A stretch of 64,000 nt of DNA, from the NCBI RefSeq assembly GCF_900456975.1, contig NZ_UGYM01000002.1:868001-932000 (forward strand), written 5' to 3'. Source of the stretch: Shewanella baltica. GTDB taxonomy: Bacteria; Pseudomonadota; Gammaproteobacteria; Enterobacterales; Shewanellaceae. Shown one piece after another: positions 7,209 to 16,068 of this stretch; position 1 is the stretch's first letter; the number at the start of each line of letters is the position of its first letter. Position numbers and translations under genes: made by a program. The notes beneath the pieces are model-generated. The model was not told the origin of the DNA. It worked only from the letters and a program-made list of their open reading frames with translations, and ran no database searches.

Positions 7209-7922
7209 ATGACTGCAAAAGTAGAGAAGGTTAAGATTAAAGGCGGCTCGACACTGGCCATTAAGTTTGGTTTTCTGGGGATCTTTGGGCTTTTAATCGG
7301 TATTGTGATGACTGTTTTAGGATTTGACGACGCCGAATCCCATCGCTTTAATTTTTTAAATCATACCCTAAGCGAATTGGGGACTTATGGTCATTCTCCT
7401 TTTGCTGTGATCCTCAACGGGGGATTGTTCTTTGGCAGTTTAAGTCTCGTCTTTTATTGTTTGTCTTCGTTACAACAAGTGACATCTTTTTGGGGATATC
7501 CCTTTTTTATCAGTCTGGCATGCACTTTTTTAGCTTTAGCGATCGTGGGATTATTTCCGGTGAACGTGTATCACTTGCACGTTTTAGGGCTGAAATGGTT
7601 TTTCTATCTGGGAAGCTTAAGTGCGATTTTCTACTTAGCTTTAGTTTTTTTCGGCAAGTCTCATTTTGGTCGCTGGACTGGGTTGTTAGCCCTCATTGTG
7701 CTGTGCAGCATGATGACGTTTCTGTATGCGCCGCAATTGGATTTAGGTTTGACCGAAGGCGATAGGCCGTTTTATCATGAGATGGTATTGCAGCTGCCGC
7801 GTCCTAGTTTGTGGTGGCCAGCCCTACTGGAATGGATAGGGCTGGGGAGTCTATTGTGCTGGACCACTGTGCTACTTTTCAGCCAGTTACACTCCAACCA
7901 AGATCGAACCAGCCAAGAGTGA
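7209..7922 (+). CDS. DUF998-like integral membrane protein
   Basis: This 237-residue protein has six or so hydrophobic segments (about 20-38, 58-90, 92-115, 125-148, 152-172 and 200-225). The first part, with FLNHTLSELGTYGHSPFAVILNGGLFF, matches the pattern of the DUF998 family of inner-membrane proteins, in which a conserved HTLSELG-like motif precedes a paired helix set. Function is unknown. The start is ATG 7209; the Shine-Dalgarno is weak (CAACTCAAGT). The gene stands alone between the YjiH region and the convergent ubiV. Confidence 0.7.
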   Translation: MTAKVEKVKIKGGSTLAIKFGFLGIFGLLIGIVMTVLGFDDAESHRFNFLNHTLSELGTYGHSPFAVILNGGLFFGSLSLVFYCLSSLQQVTSFWGYPFFISLACTFLALAIVGLFPVNVYHLHVLGLKWFFYLGSLSAIFYLALVFFGKSHFGRWTGLLALIVLCSMMTFLYAPQLDLGLTEGDRPFYHEMVLQLPRPSLWWPALLEWIGLGSLLCWTTVLLFSQLHSNQDRTSQE

Positions 7923-8004
7923 AACTTCACTGGTTAAACTCATTCCTTAAGTTAACGTCGACGTTGGCTTAAATTCAGATTATGTTTCCCGCTCCGATTC
8001 TCAC

Positions 8005-8937
8005 TTAGATTAAGCTCTGGCTCATGTTTAGGCTCTGAATCTGGCTAGGATTGGCATGCACAGCAAGGCCTGCTTCTCCAAACCAATAGCCGTTACACTG
8101 GGTTCTCTCTAGGTCCGCATCGCTGCCAATCGAGAAGTCTTGAGCATTTTCAGGCGTGTTAATTGCATCGACCAAGGCATTGGCTGTGGTGATGCAGTCA
8201 AAACTACTGGGTGATACCCGAAACACATCGACCCCCATCTGCGCCATTGTCGTTATTTCACTGCGTAAATCTAAACAACTAGCGGATTGAGTTTGGATCC
8301 CATTGAGCCTGAGCAAAGGCTGCTGCTCTTGGGTTTGCGCGAGTAGCCCTTTGCTGTATTCACGGCACACCGTTTCACAATGATCTTTGGTGAGCTGTTT
8401 GTGCCTAGCGGTAAAGCAGCGTGCAGAATGGGCGAGGGGCAAATAGCCGTGGCCGAGGACCTCTACTTCAAATGGCGGCTTTTGTTGGATCACTTGGCTA
8501 AGCCAAGCCTTTGATAGCTCCACTGGCATCACAAACCTTTGCATCCCAAATCGCTGCAAAATGTCTAAACTGGCGCGATTGTAGTTATTGATACTCGCGC
8601 CGCAGACGAAGGGCAGCTTGTGCTCGTTGGCGAGATAGACCGCCGCCATATCGTTCGCTTCGACTATAAATTCGCCGTTATCGACTTGGCGTTTAAGCTC
8701 AGTATATTCCGATGGCGCTTCGATTAATGCCAGCGTTGAAATCACCACTTCTTTACCCGCCTGCTTGAGCATTTGTGCCAGCTCTAGATAATCGCCCCAT
8801 TTGAGTTCGCGTCTGCGACTGCAGACGGCCTCGCCTAAATACACTAAGGGGATTTGACTCGCGGCGACTTGCTGATAAAAATCGCTGACCTGTTGTTTTT
8901 GCCAGCAATACAACAGCGGGCCTAGGGAAATATGCAT
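8005..8937 (-). CDS. ubiV: UbiV, O2-independent ubiquinone hydroxylation protein (U32 family)
   Basis: This is a 310-residue U32-family iron-sulphur protein. With UbiU it forms the complex that, together with UbiT, hydroxylates the ubiquinone ring without oxygen, allowing ubiquinone synthesis under anaerobiosis. The four cysteines that hold the [4Fe-4S] cluster in the characterised enzyme are present with the same spacing: C39, C174, C187 and C191. The sequence starts MHISLGPLLYCW, typical of UbiV. It is the second gene of a minus-strand pair, 41 bases downstream of ubiU, and ubiT lies divergently beyond. It was formerly annotated as peptidase YhbV; no protease role is expected. Confidence 0.93.
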   Translation of the reverse strand: MHISLGPLLYCWQKQQVSDFYQQVAASQIPLVYLGEAVCSRRRELKWGDYLELAQMLKQAGKEVVISTLALIEAPSEYTELKRQVDNGEFIVEANDMAAVYLANEHKLPFVCGASINNYNRASLDILQRFGMQRFVMPVELSKAWLSQVIQQKPPFEVEVLGHGYLPLAHSARCFTARHKQLTKDHCETVCREYSKGLLAQTQEQQPLLRLNGIQTQSASCLDLRSEITTMAQMGVDVFRVSPSSFDCITTANALVDAINTPENAQDFSIGSDADLERTQCNGYWFGEAGLAVHANPSQIQSLNMSQSLI

Positions 8938-8978
8938 AACTTGTCCTTTGTTAATCTGGCGCTCTGTTCATTAACCTT

Positions 8979-9989
8979 TTATTGCCAATCACGCTCGTAG
9001 GCGCCAAGTGTAGTGATTTGACCCTCGGAAACTTTTGCAAGGGCTTGTTCCCAATGGGGTTGGTTTTGGCTTGTTGAGTACAGTTCTGGGTTATCCAGAT
9101 AGGTGTCTATGGCTTGACGCCAAACTCTCGTGACTTGCTCAACATAGGCTGGGCTGCGTTGGCGGCCTTCGATTTTCAACGACACTATGCCTGCCTTAGC
9201 GAGTTCGGGCAGTAAGCTTAAGGTATTTAAACTGGTTGGTGATTCGAGCAAATACTGCGGCGAATCTTGATCTTCCGTGATGTAACGGCCTTTACATACC
9301 ACGGGATAACCCATCTGTTCATCAAGGGCCGACTTATCAATCAACACATCGTTGAGCAGGGTTAATCGGTTCTGTCCTTCTTCATGCCAGCGCACGTGTT
9401 TTGCTGGTGAACAAGAGCCGCCGGTGTTGGGTGATTGACCCGTCACATAGGACGACAGCTGGCAACGACCTTCGGCCATGATGCATAGACTGCCGAAGGC
9501 GAACACTTCTAAATCCACTGGGCTGACCTTGGCAAGGTCACGCACTTGTTTCATCGATAACACCCGCGGCAACACGACTCGGGCGATGTTAAAAGCTTCT
9601 TTATAAAAGCTGAGCGCACCCAGATTGGTCGCACTGGCCTGCACCGATAAATGCAGCGGTAAGTGTGGATAATGTTTATGGGCATAATCGAGCAAAGAAA
9701 GATCGGCAACAATCAACGCATCCATTCCCAGTTTTGCAGCGAGATCGATAGCCTGATGCCAACGGTGCTCTTCGCCCGGTTTTGGAAAGGTATTTAAGGT
9801 CAAAAAAATTTTCTTGCCGTGCTTTTGCGTCAGCTCAGTGGCTTCTTGCAATTTTGCTGGGGTAAAGTTTAATCCTGCAAACGAGCGCGCGTTGGTGTCG
9901 TCTTTTAACCCTAGATATACTGCGTCGGCTCCGGCATGCAATGCCGACTTTAGCGAGGCCAGATTTCCTGCTGGACACAACAGCTCCAT
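8979..9989 (-). CDS. ubiU: UbiU, O2-independent ubiquinone hydroxylation protein (U32 family)
   Basis: This 336-residue protein starts MELLCPAGNLASLKSALHAG, the standard U32 N-terminus, and carries cysteines at 169, 176, 193 and 232, exactly the positions of the [4Fe-4S] ligands in the studied E. coli UbiU. It partners with UbiV in oxygen-independent hydroxylation of the ubiquinone precursor ring. It is first in the ubiUV operon and faces ubiT across a 137-bp gap that should hold both promoters. I looked there for an FNR-type TTGAT-N4-ATCAA site and found only weak partial matches (near 10049-10075). Confidence 0.94.
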   Translation of the reverse strand: MELLCPAGNLASLKSALHAGADAVYLGLKDDTNARSFAGLNFTPAKLQEATELTQKHGKKIFLTLNTFPKPGEEHRWHQAIDLAAKLGMDALIVADLSLLDYAHKHYPHLPLHLSVQASATNLGALSFYKEAFNIARVVLPRVLSMKQVRDLAKVSPVDLEVFAFGSLCIMAEGRCQLSSYVTGQSPNTGGSCSPAKHVRWHEEGQNRLTLLNDVLIDKSALDEQMGYPVVCKGRYITEDQDSPQYLLESPTSLNTLSLLPELAKAGIVSLKIEGRQRSPAYVEQVTRVWRQAIDTYLDNPELYSTSQNQPHWEQALAKVSEGQITTLGAYERDWQ

Positions 9990-10126
9990 AGTGATGCTCC
10001 CGATAAAATGATAGCCGCTGAGTGTAGGTAAGATTGAATGGCGATGAATTGATTTAAAACAGGTTTAAGATCATAAAATCCCGATAAACTGGGATATATA
10101 TGTTTTATTCTTGTAGGGTTTACGCC

Positions 10127-10660
10127 ATGTCCGCTGTTTTTTCCGCAAAAATCGCTCAGCAACTTTTAGAATTCACTCCAAAAGCCATTGGCTTTCCCCT
10201 TGCTAAAATGCCCTTTAGCCTCAAAGCGAAAGTGATCAGCCAATTACTTGGGCTATTACTCGCCGAGCAAGCTGCAGATGATGAACTTGGATTTTTGAGT
10301 GATAAATGGGTTGCGATCCGAGTGGATGATTTAAATCTGGCCTTTGAGGTGAGTTTTAATGGCAAGTGGCAAGTCAGAGAGTTGACCGATGCGCAGGTGA
10401 GCTTTAGTGCCAACTCGGCTGAACTGGTGTTAGTGGCAGCAGCAAAGGAAGATCCCGACACGCTATTCTTCCAGCGTAAGTTGAGTATTGAAGGCGATAC
10501 AGAATTAGGGCTCGAAGTGAAAAACTTGCTGCTCAGCATCGAATTTGCCAGTATGCCGACCCCAATTCGCCTTAGCGTTGAAAAGCTCGCCGCTGTGATC
10601 GAGCGTCTGCAACTCGAAGCCAAACCAACGGTTATTCTCGCTAAGTCTCCAAGTTATTAA
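10127..10660 (+). CDS. ubiT: UbiT, SCP2-domain ubiquinone biosynthesis accessory factor
   Basis: This is a 177-residue SCP2 sterol-carrier-like protein. UbiT is thought to bind the hydrophobic ubiquinone intermediates and supports the anaerobic branch with UbiU and UbiV; UbiJ is its aerobic counterpart. The SCP2 fold is suggested by the central stretch from about residue 45 to 140 (LNLAFEVSFNGKWQVRELTD, FFQRKLSIEGDTELG). ATG 10127 was preferred to ATG 10100, 27 bases upstream, because GTAGGG precedes it and the shorter product starts MSAVFSAKIAQQLLEF like relatives. It is divergent from ubiU and closed by the terminator at 10711-10742. Confidence 0.88.
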   Translation: MSAVFSAKIAQQLLEFTPKAIGFPLAKMPFSLKAKVISQLLGLLLAEQAADDELGFLSDKWVAIRVDDLNLAFEVSFNGKWQVRELTDAQVSFSANSAELVLVAAAKEDPDTLFFQRKLSIEGDTELGLEVKNLLLSIEFASMPTPIRLSVEKLAAVIERLQLEAKPTVILAKSPSY

Positions 10661-10710
10661 TCAAGCTATTAATGCTACTTGGCGAGATAGCCTTCTGAAT
10701 AAACTACTAA

Positions 10711-10742
10711 AAAGCCCACTCAGTTGTTACCTTAGTGGGCTT
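10711..10742 (+). terminator. Rho-independent terminator after ubiT
   Basis: AAGCCCACT and AGTGGGCTT form a perfect 9-bp stem with a 13-base loop between the convergent ubiT and subtilase genes; an A-run precedes it, so it may also work for the minus-strand gene. Confidence 0.8.
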
Positions 10743-10778
10743 GAGTTTGATTCAAAACTCACTGAACCGATTCACTCG

Positions 10779-12668
10779 CTAGTAGCTTGCACTCAGTTGA
10801 ACGCCCGAGTAATTAGCATAACCACGTAACATCACATGGTAAGTTCCCGCTTGAGTCACGGTAATCGAACAGCTTTCATTGTTACCATTTTTATAGGGGC
10901 GACAATCATAGCTGGTGGTCGTTGGGACAGTCTCTGCTTTGACATACAGATCCACGTCGCCAGTGCCGCCACTGGTGGCAATATTCAGCTGGCTATTGGC
11001 AGGGACGACGATTTTATACAGGGCTTCAGTTGCCGTTGCTCCGCTCAAATTCGTGACAGGTACGCCATTGGTTAAGCAGTTCGCATCGGTACAATTTCCG
11101 CCGCCATTAAGGTTGTAGCTGGCGGTAAGCTGGGCGTTAGCATAATTGTTATAGCCTTGAACCATCACATACCAACGACCCGCCGCAGGTGCGGTGAAAT
11201 TACAGCTCTCATTGTTACCATTTTGATATGGGCGGCATTGATAGCTGGTCGTCGTCGGTTTTTGTCCTTGGCTCACATAAATATCCGCATCGCCAGAGCC
11301 CCCCGCGAGGTTGATGCCTAAACTTGCCGCATTTGCGGGGACATCGATATAGTAATAAGTCGCTGAACCTGTGGCTCCACTGATCGCAATACCCACATTA
11401 TTTTGCAGCTGAGTCTCGTCAACGGGGCAATCATTGCCACAGCCACCATCATCATTTGCAAGTGAAAACAGTAACTTATTCGGTGAGCCTGTCTTAGCAT
11501 CTGTGACTTTGTCCGCAGTGGCGCGCGTCTTGAGTAAGTTAGTCACCTGTGCGGGGGAGAGGTTAGGATTTTCATCTAAGTATAATGCCGCGACGCCTGC
11601 CACATGGGGGGATGCCATTGAGGTGCCACTAATGGTATTGGTCGCCGAATTTGAGGTATACCAAGAGGAAGTTATGCTCGAACCGGGCGCATAGATATCA
11701 AGGCAAGTCCCGTAGTTAGAAAAACTCGAGCGGGAATCGTTACTGGTGGTTGAACCGACAGTGATGGCATCTGCGGCACGGGCTGGGGAGTAGTTACAGG
11801 CATTACTATTATCATTGCCGGCTGCGACGACGAAGGTGATCCCTGCGGCAACAGCGGCATTGACGGCATCATCCGTGGCTTGGGAGGCGCTGCCCCCTAA
11901 ACTCATGTTCGCGACAGCGGGGCCAGAAGCATTGTTTTTCACCCAGTTAATCCCTGCAATCACGCCAGAGTTACTGCCAGAACCTGAACAGTTAAGCACT
12001 CTGACACCCACCACATTGACGTTTTTCGCGACACCGTAGGTTGAGCCGCCAATCGTCCCGGCCACATGTGTACCATGACCGTTACAGTCAGTCGCATCGT
12101 AATCATTATCGATAAAGTCATAGCCACTGCTTGCGCGGCCGCCAAACTCATTATGTGTATTAAGCACCCCAGTATCGATAACAAAGGCGGTCACACCAGA
12201 TCCATCGTAATCCGTGTGATAGTTGTTATCCAATGGCAAGTTGCGTTGATCGATTCTGTCTATGCCCCAGGTCGGACTCGGTTGGTCCGCATTGGCTTCC
12301 ATCATGGGCGTTACTGACATCACTTGATCTTGTTCTACGTACTTCACGTTTGGATCTTTAAGCAGTGCCTTAACTTGTTGGGCACTGGCATTGATGAGTA
12401 CACCGTTGAGCACATTACCAAAGTTTTTCATCACTCTGACATCATATTGATTGACTAAACTCTCGGCTTGTTTAACCGCGAATTCAGCTATGGTGTTGTT
12501 ATTACTTAGATTAAGAACACTTGGGGTATTGAATACAACGATGTAAGTATCTTTGATGGCTTTAGATTGTGGGACACTTACCATAGTCGCTTGGTATTCA
12601 TTAGCGTTAACAGGGAAGTAAGCAAGTCCAGTTGCGACTGCGACTGCTATTAAATGTTTCTTATGCAT
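10779..12668 (-). CDS. Secreted subtilisin-like serine protease (S8) with two PPC domains
   Basis: This is a 629-residue extracellular protease precursor. In order it has a signal peptide (MHKKHLIAVAVATGLAYFPVNA), an I9-type propeptide/chaperone (about 39-118), an S8 catalytic domain with Asp165 (FVIDTG), His198 (NGHGTHVAGT) and Ser350 (GTSMASPHVAG), a Cys-rich linker, and two PPC domains of about 95 residues. The PPC domains share GDxDxYV and NGNNESC motifs and are probably removed or used in secretion and substrate contact. The start at 12668 was chosen over 12713 because it puts the signal peptide first and follows ATGGAGTT. It resembles proteinase K-like proteases of marine gammaproteobacteria. 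It is monocistronic, with a long AT-rich upstream region. Confidence 0.93.
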   Translation of the reverse strand: MHKKHLIAVAVATGLAYFPVNANEYQATMVSVPQSKAIKDTYIVVFNTPSVLNLSNNNTIAEFAVKQAESLVNQYDVRVMKNFGNVLNGVLINASAQQVKALLKDPNVKYVEQDQVMSVTPMMEANADQPSPTWGIDRIDQRNLPLDNNYHTDYDGSGVTAFVIDTGVLNTHNEFGGRASSGYDFIDNDYDATDCNGHGTHVAGTIGGSTYGVAKNVNVVGVRVLNCSGSGSNSGVIAGINWVKNNASGPAVANMSLGGSASQATDDAVNAAVAAGITFVVAAGNDNSNACNYSPARAADAITVGSTTSNDSRSSFSNYGTCLDIYAPGSSITSSWYTSNSATNTISGTSMASPHVAGVAALYLDENPNLSPAQVTNLLKTRATADKVTDAKTGSPNKLLFSLANDDGGCGNDCPVDETQLQNNVGIAISGATGSATYYYIDVPANAASLGINLAGGSGDADIYVSQGQKPTTTSYQCRPYQNGNNESCNFTAPAAGRWYVMVQGYNNYANAQLTASYNLNGGGNCTDANCLTNGVPVTNLSGATATEALYKIVVPANSQLNIATSGGTGDVDLYVKAETVPTTTSYDCRPYKNGNNESCSITVTQAGTYHVMLRGYANYSGVQLSASY

Positions 12669-13127
12669 GTTGAACTCCATTTTCTTTTTATGTCTCCACG
12701 GACTTCGAGACATAATCCAATGTAGAAGGTATTTTCAACCTGCCCAGTTTAATGCTTAAGGCTTAACTCATTCACAATATTAAAATGTAACACTTGATTT
12801 ACAATTTGGGCCTGAGTGAATTTTTACTGGGATGACTATTGAGCTGTACAAATAAGTGTCAAAATAATAACTCTCAGTCTATTAAAGTAACAACGTTTGT
12901 AAAATTGGTGATTTATCAAGCGACATTATGTCTTGAACTATAAATTGAGAAGAAGGGATAAATATCGTCTGTTAGTTTTTTGACAGACAGAACTAAATCA
13001 GCGTCAGTCTAAAGTAGTGTTTTTAGTAAACCAGGAATGAATGCTCGGATTTATGCGCTTAAATAGTTTTGCATACTGTTTATATGCATGTCTGTTGCAT
13101 TGTTTTAGGCGGGGATGAGGTAGATTT
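12669..13127. other. Intergenic region upstream of the subtilase
   Basis: These 459 AT-rich bases separate the subtilase start from the end of yfhL. They must hold the protease promoter. I could not pick a specific operator, and no open frame or structured RNA stands out. Confidence 0.5.
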
Positions 13128-13155
13128 GACCGAGAGGTTAGATAACCACTCGGTC
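13128..13155 (-). terminator. Hairpin downstream of yfhL
   Basis: GACCGAG/CTCGGTC and an inner GGTTA/TAACC give a near-perfect 28-base hairpin with a single A-A mismatch, 12 bases past the yfhL stop. There is only a weak T-tract (AAATCT) on the minus strand, so it may be a terminator or an mRNA-stabilising stem. Confidence 0.6.
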
Positions 13156-13166
13156 TGGCGAAGTGA

Positions 13167-13418
13167 TTAAGCTTTTTGCGTTAACACGGCAAATTTCACT
13201 AACAGTTCGTCGTTGGACTCGACGCGGTTTGGATCTGGGTCGATGCAATCAATTGGGCAGACAGACACGCAAGTCGGTTTGTCGTAATGCCCCACACATT
13301 CGGTGCAGCGGTCGGGATCGATTTCATAGATCTCTTCGCCCATAGTGATGGCCTGATTAGGACACTCAGGCTCACACATATCGCAGTTGATGCAGCTATC
13401 GTCGATCAGTAATGCCAT
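13167..13418 (-). CDS. yfhL: YfhL-family 2[4Fe-4S] ferredoxin
   Basis: This 83-residue ferredoxin carries two clusters: the first from CINCDMCEPECPNQAI and the second from CTECVGHYDKPTCVSVCPIDCI. The longer spacer in the second motif is typical of the Alvin/YfhL ferredoxin group. It directly follows trhP with only four bases between stop and start, so the two are co-transcribed. TrhP-type hydroxylases contain an Fe-S site and need electrons, so this ferredoxin may be a redox partner; that is inference from context. It ends near the hairpin at 13128-13155. Confidence 0.92.
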   Translation of the reverse strand: MALLIDDSCINCDMCEPECPNQAITMGEEIYEIDPDRCTECVGHYDKPTCVSVCPIDCIDPDPNRVESNDELLVKFAVLTQKA

Positions 13419-13422
13419 GACC

Positions 13423-14790
13423 TTAACCTAGTTCATGTGGGTTGCGCGTATCCTGACCTTGGGGCAGGTTACGCAGCAAAATACCGTGGCTCAAATCGAC
13501 TTCTTTTGGCACGGGCAGATACACAGTGTGCCCAGAACCTAAGCCCGCTGCAACCGCTTCAGCCTTGCGATTTTCAAGTTGTTCAATCGTCAGACTGATA
13601 TTGCCCTGCGGCGTCATCAGCTCGACACTGTCGCCAACGGAAAACTTGTTCTTCACTTCGATTTCAGCCAGTCCCGCAAGGTTGCGTTTACCCGTTAGCT
13701 CACCCACAAATTGTTGGGTGTCACTGACTGAGTAGCCATAGTCATAATTTTGATATTCATCATGCACATGGCGACGTAAAAAGCCTTCGGTATAACCACG
13801 GTGGGCTAGGCCTTCTAATTGATTCATTAGACTGCGGTCGAAATCTTTACCCGATGAAGCATCTTCAATCGCGCGGCGATACAACTGTGCGGTGCGGGCG
13901 ACGTAATAGAAAGACTTAGTGCGCCCTTCAATTTTAAGTGAGTCTATGCCCATTTTTGTCAGGCGCTCAACGTGTTGAATAGCACGTAAGTCCTTAGAGT
14001 TCATGATATAAGTACCATGCTCATCTTCAAAGGCTGGCATGTATTCGCCGGGACGATTGGCTTCCTGTAGTAGGAAGATTTGATCCGTGGGCGCACCTGC
14101 ACCTAAAGTCGTCGGAGTTTCGATTTGTACTGCATTAGGCATGGCAATGATGTCGCCGCTGTCGTTTTGCTGCGCTTCGTGCACGTCGTATTTCCAGCGA
14201 CAAGCATTAGTACAAGTGCCTTGGTTTGGATCGCGTTTGTTGATATAACCCGAGAGTAAACAACGACCTGAATACGCCATGCAGAGGGCGCCATGCACAA
14301 ACACTTCGAGTTCTATATCTGGGCAGCGTTGACGAATTTCTTCGATTTCATCTAAGGATAATTCGCGCGACAGGATCACGCGTTTGATGCCTTGGGTTTG
14401 CCAAAACTTGACCGAGGCCCAGTTGATGGCATTGGCTTGTACGGATAAATGCACCACTTGATCGGGAAACGCTTCACGTACCATCATGATTAAACCCGGA
14501 TCGGACATGATCAGCGCGTCTGGCTTCATCGCCACTACGGGTTCCATGTCCTTGATATAGGTTTTTAGCTTGGCATTGTGGGGCGCTATGTTGCTCACAA
14601 CATACAGCTTTTTACCCAGCGCATGGGCTTCTTGTATGCCTGTGGCAAGGTTTTCCATTTTGAAGTCATTGTTACGTACCCTTAGGCTATATCTCGGCTG
14701 ACCGGCATACACGGCATCTGCACCATAGGCAAAGGCGTAGCGCATGTTTTTCAGGGTTCCAGCTGGAGACAGCAGCTCAGGTTTAAACAT
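13423..14790 (-). CDS. trhP: TrhP, prephenate-dependent tRNA uridine(34) hydroxylase (U32 family)
   Basis: This is a 455-residue U32-family protein (formerly YegQ). It hydroxylates uridine-34 of certain tRNAs at C5 using a prephenate-derived reaction, the first step to cmo5U-type wobble modifications. It starts MFKPELLSPAGTLKNMRYAF and keeps the Fe-S cysteine pattern in HGALCMAYSGRCLLSGY followed by GTCTNACRWKY. The start at 14790 (ATG, with GAGAG upstream) removes four unsupported residues of the longest frame. It is the third U32 protein in this window, after UbiU and UbiV, and forms a two-gene operon with yfhL. Confidence 0.9.
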   Translation of the reverse strand: MFKPELLSPAGTLKNMRYAFAYGADAVYAGQPRYSLRVRNNDFKMENLATGIQEAHALGKKLYVVSNIAPHNAKLKTYIKDMEPVVAMKPDALIMSDPGLIMMVREAFPDQVVHLSVQANAINWASVKFWQTQGIKRVILSRELSLDEIEEIRQRCPDIELEVFVHGALCMAYSGRCLLSGYINKRDPNQGTCTNACRWKYDVHEAQQNDSGDIIAMPNAVQIETPTTLGAGAPTDQIFLLQEANRPGEYMPAFEDEHGTYIMNSKDLRAIQHVERLTKMGIDSLKIEGRTKSFYYVARTAQLYRRAIEDASSGKDFDRSLMNQLEGLAHRGYTEGFLRRHVHDEYQNYDYGYSVSDTQQFVGELTGKRNLAGLAEIEVKNKFSVGDSVELMTPQGNISLTIEQLENRKAEAVAAGLGSGHTVYLPVPKEVDLSHGILLRNLPQGQDTRNPHELG

Positions 14791-15131
14791 AATCACTCTC
14801 AAATTGGTTAATTAATCGATGAATAAATGGCGCGGTGCGCGGGGGCGGGATTTTACACAATGAAAGTAGGGTTATGCAAATTGCCCTTACTAACTTTAGT
14901 GGTACTTCACATTTTACGAATATAGCGCGTTTAGCTTTGAGCAAGCAGCGAGAAACATTTCAGCTCTGGTGATGATTGATGCAGAAGATTACAGCCGATA
15001 ATTAAGCCAAAATTGATAACGCAATCATACAATTTATTAACGTCCGTTGCTTTTTTCTACGTATCTAATGACGGTCAGCTGATATACTCCAACTATCCAA
15101 TGTTCATGTTTACAGATTGATGGGAGTTAAG
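14791..15131. other. Divergent intergenic region
   Basis: These 341 bases lie between trhP (leftward) and the HDOD gene (rightward). They should contain two promoters, but I recognise no operator, repeat or RNA structure. Confidence 0.4.
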
Positions 15132-15974
15132 ATGTCTACCGAACATCTACTGTTAGTCAGTTTATTAAAAAAACTAAAAGATGATGCCTTAGTGCTACCG
15201 ACGTTGCCTGAAGTGGCGATGCGGGTGCAAGAAGTGGTCGGACGCTCCGATGCGAGCCTTAAACAAGTGGCTGAAGTGATCGGCCAAGATGCGGCGATTT
15301 CTGCCCGTATTATTAAGGTGGCCAATAGCGCTTTATATAGCCGAGGCGTTCCTGCTGAAAGCATTAACAGTGCGGTTTCACGCATTGGTTTAATCCAAAT
15401 TAAAAGCATCGCGACTTCGGTGGCGATGGAGCAATTGTTCATTTCCACCAATGAAATGGTGTGGGAAGTCATGGACGAAGTGTGGCGCACCTCAATCGAT
15501 GTGACTGCCGCCGCCTGTGCCATGTTGCAGATGTATAATAAACGCCATTCAACCAGTCGATTAAATTTTGATACCTTAACCTTAGCCGGACTCGTACATA
15601 ACATTGGCGCTTTACCTGTGTTGACCGAAGCTGAGGCGCAGCCGCATTTATTTACGAGCATTGATCAATTACGCGCGCTCGTTCGTAAAATGCAGGGGCC
15701 CTTAGGTCGTGCTGTGTTAAAGAGTTGGGATTTTTCTACCGAAGTGATGGAAGTGGTTGAGCGCTGGGCCGATTTACCTTATCTGCCCGATCACGTCACC
15801 TATCTCGACTTTATCCGTGCAGCGGCCTTCTATACAGGTGAATTACGTGCTGGCACTGAGTTAGAACAACGTCTTGGTGTGTTTGTCGCCCGTGGTTTAC
15901 CCGTGACAACCGATGATTTAGCCAGTGATGAATTTATGGAAAAATTCCATTCAATTAGAGAAAGTTACCAATAA
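15132..15974 (+). CDS. HDOD domain signalling protein
   Basis: The protein has 280 residues, nearly all an HDOD domain: PTLPEVAMRVQEVVGRSDASLKQVAEVIGQDAAISARIIKVANSALY is the typical start, followed by GLIQIKSIATSVAMEQLF and the degenerate metal site region GLVHNIGALPVL. HDOD proteins lack the full HD metal ligands and act as scaffold or regulatory modules in c-di-GMP, stress and biofilm circuits. There is no fused output domain. The start at 15132 was chosen over ATG 15117 because GGGAGTTAAG precedes it. A GGDEF/EAL gene follows after 94 bases on the same strand, which suggests a shared signalling role. Confidence 0.88.
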   Translation: MSTEHLLLVSLLKKLKDDALVLPTLPEVAMRVQEVVGRSDASLKQVAEVIGQDAAISARIIKVANSALYSRGVPAESINSAVSRIGLIQIKSIATSVAMEQLFISTNEMVWEVMDEVWRTSIDVTAAACAMLQMYNKRHSTSRLNFDTLTLAGLVHNIGALPVLTEAEAQPHLFTSIDQLRALVRKMQGPLGRAVLKSWDFSTEVMEVVERWADLPYLPDHVTYLDFIRAAAFYTGELRAGTELEQRLGVFVARGLPVTTDDLASDEFMEKFHSIRESYQ

Positions 15975-16068
15975 TCGTTAGGCCTAAATGGAACTCAAAT
16001 GGCGCCCGTATCACTGAATTGCAGTGCCATTTGATAATAAGCTTACGCGGTAAAGCAGAGGCCAAGGT

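Noticed and set aside
9990..10126. FNR-type operator between ubiU and ubiT
   Set aside because: TTGATTTAAAACAG and TTTAAGATCATAAA are only partial matches to TTGAT-N4-ATCAA, not enough to call a site.
10156..10623. 155-codon minus-strand frame
   Set aside because: It is the exact antisense of ubiT, with Ser/Ala-rich low-complexity composition.
15110..15661. 183-codon minus-strand frame
   Set aside because: It is antisense to the HDOD gene, which has clear domain motifs.
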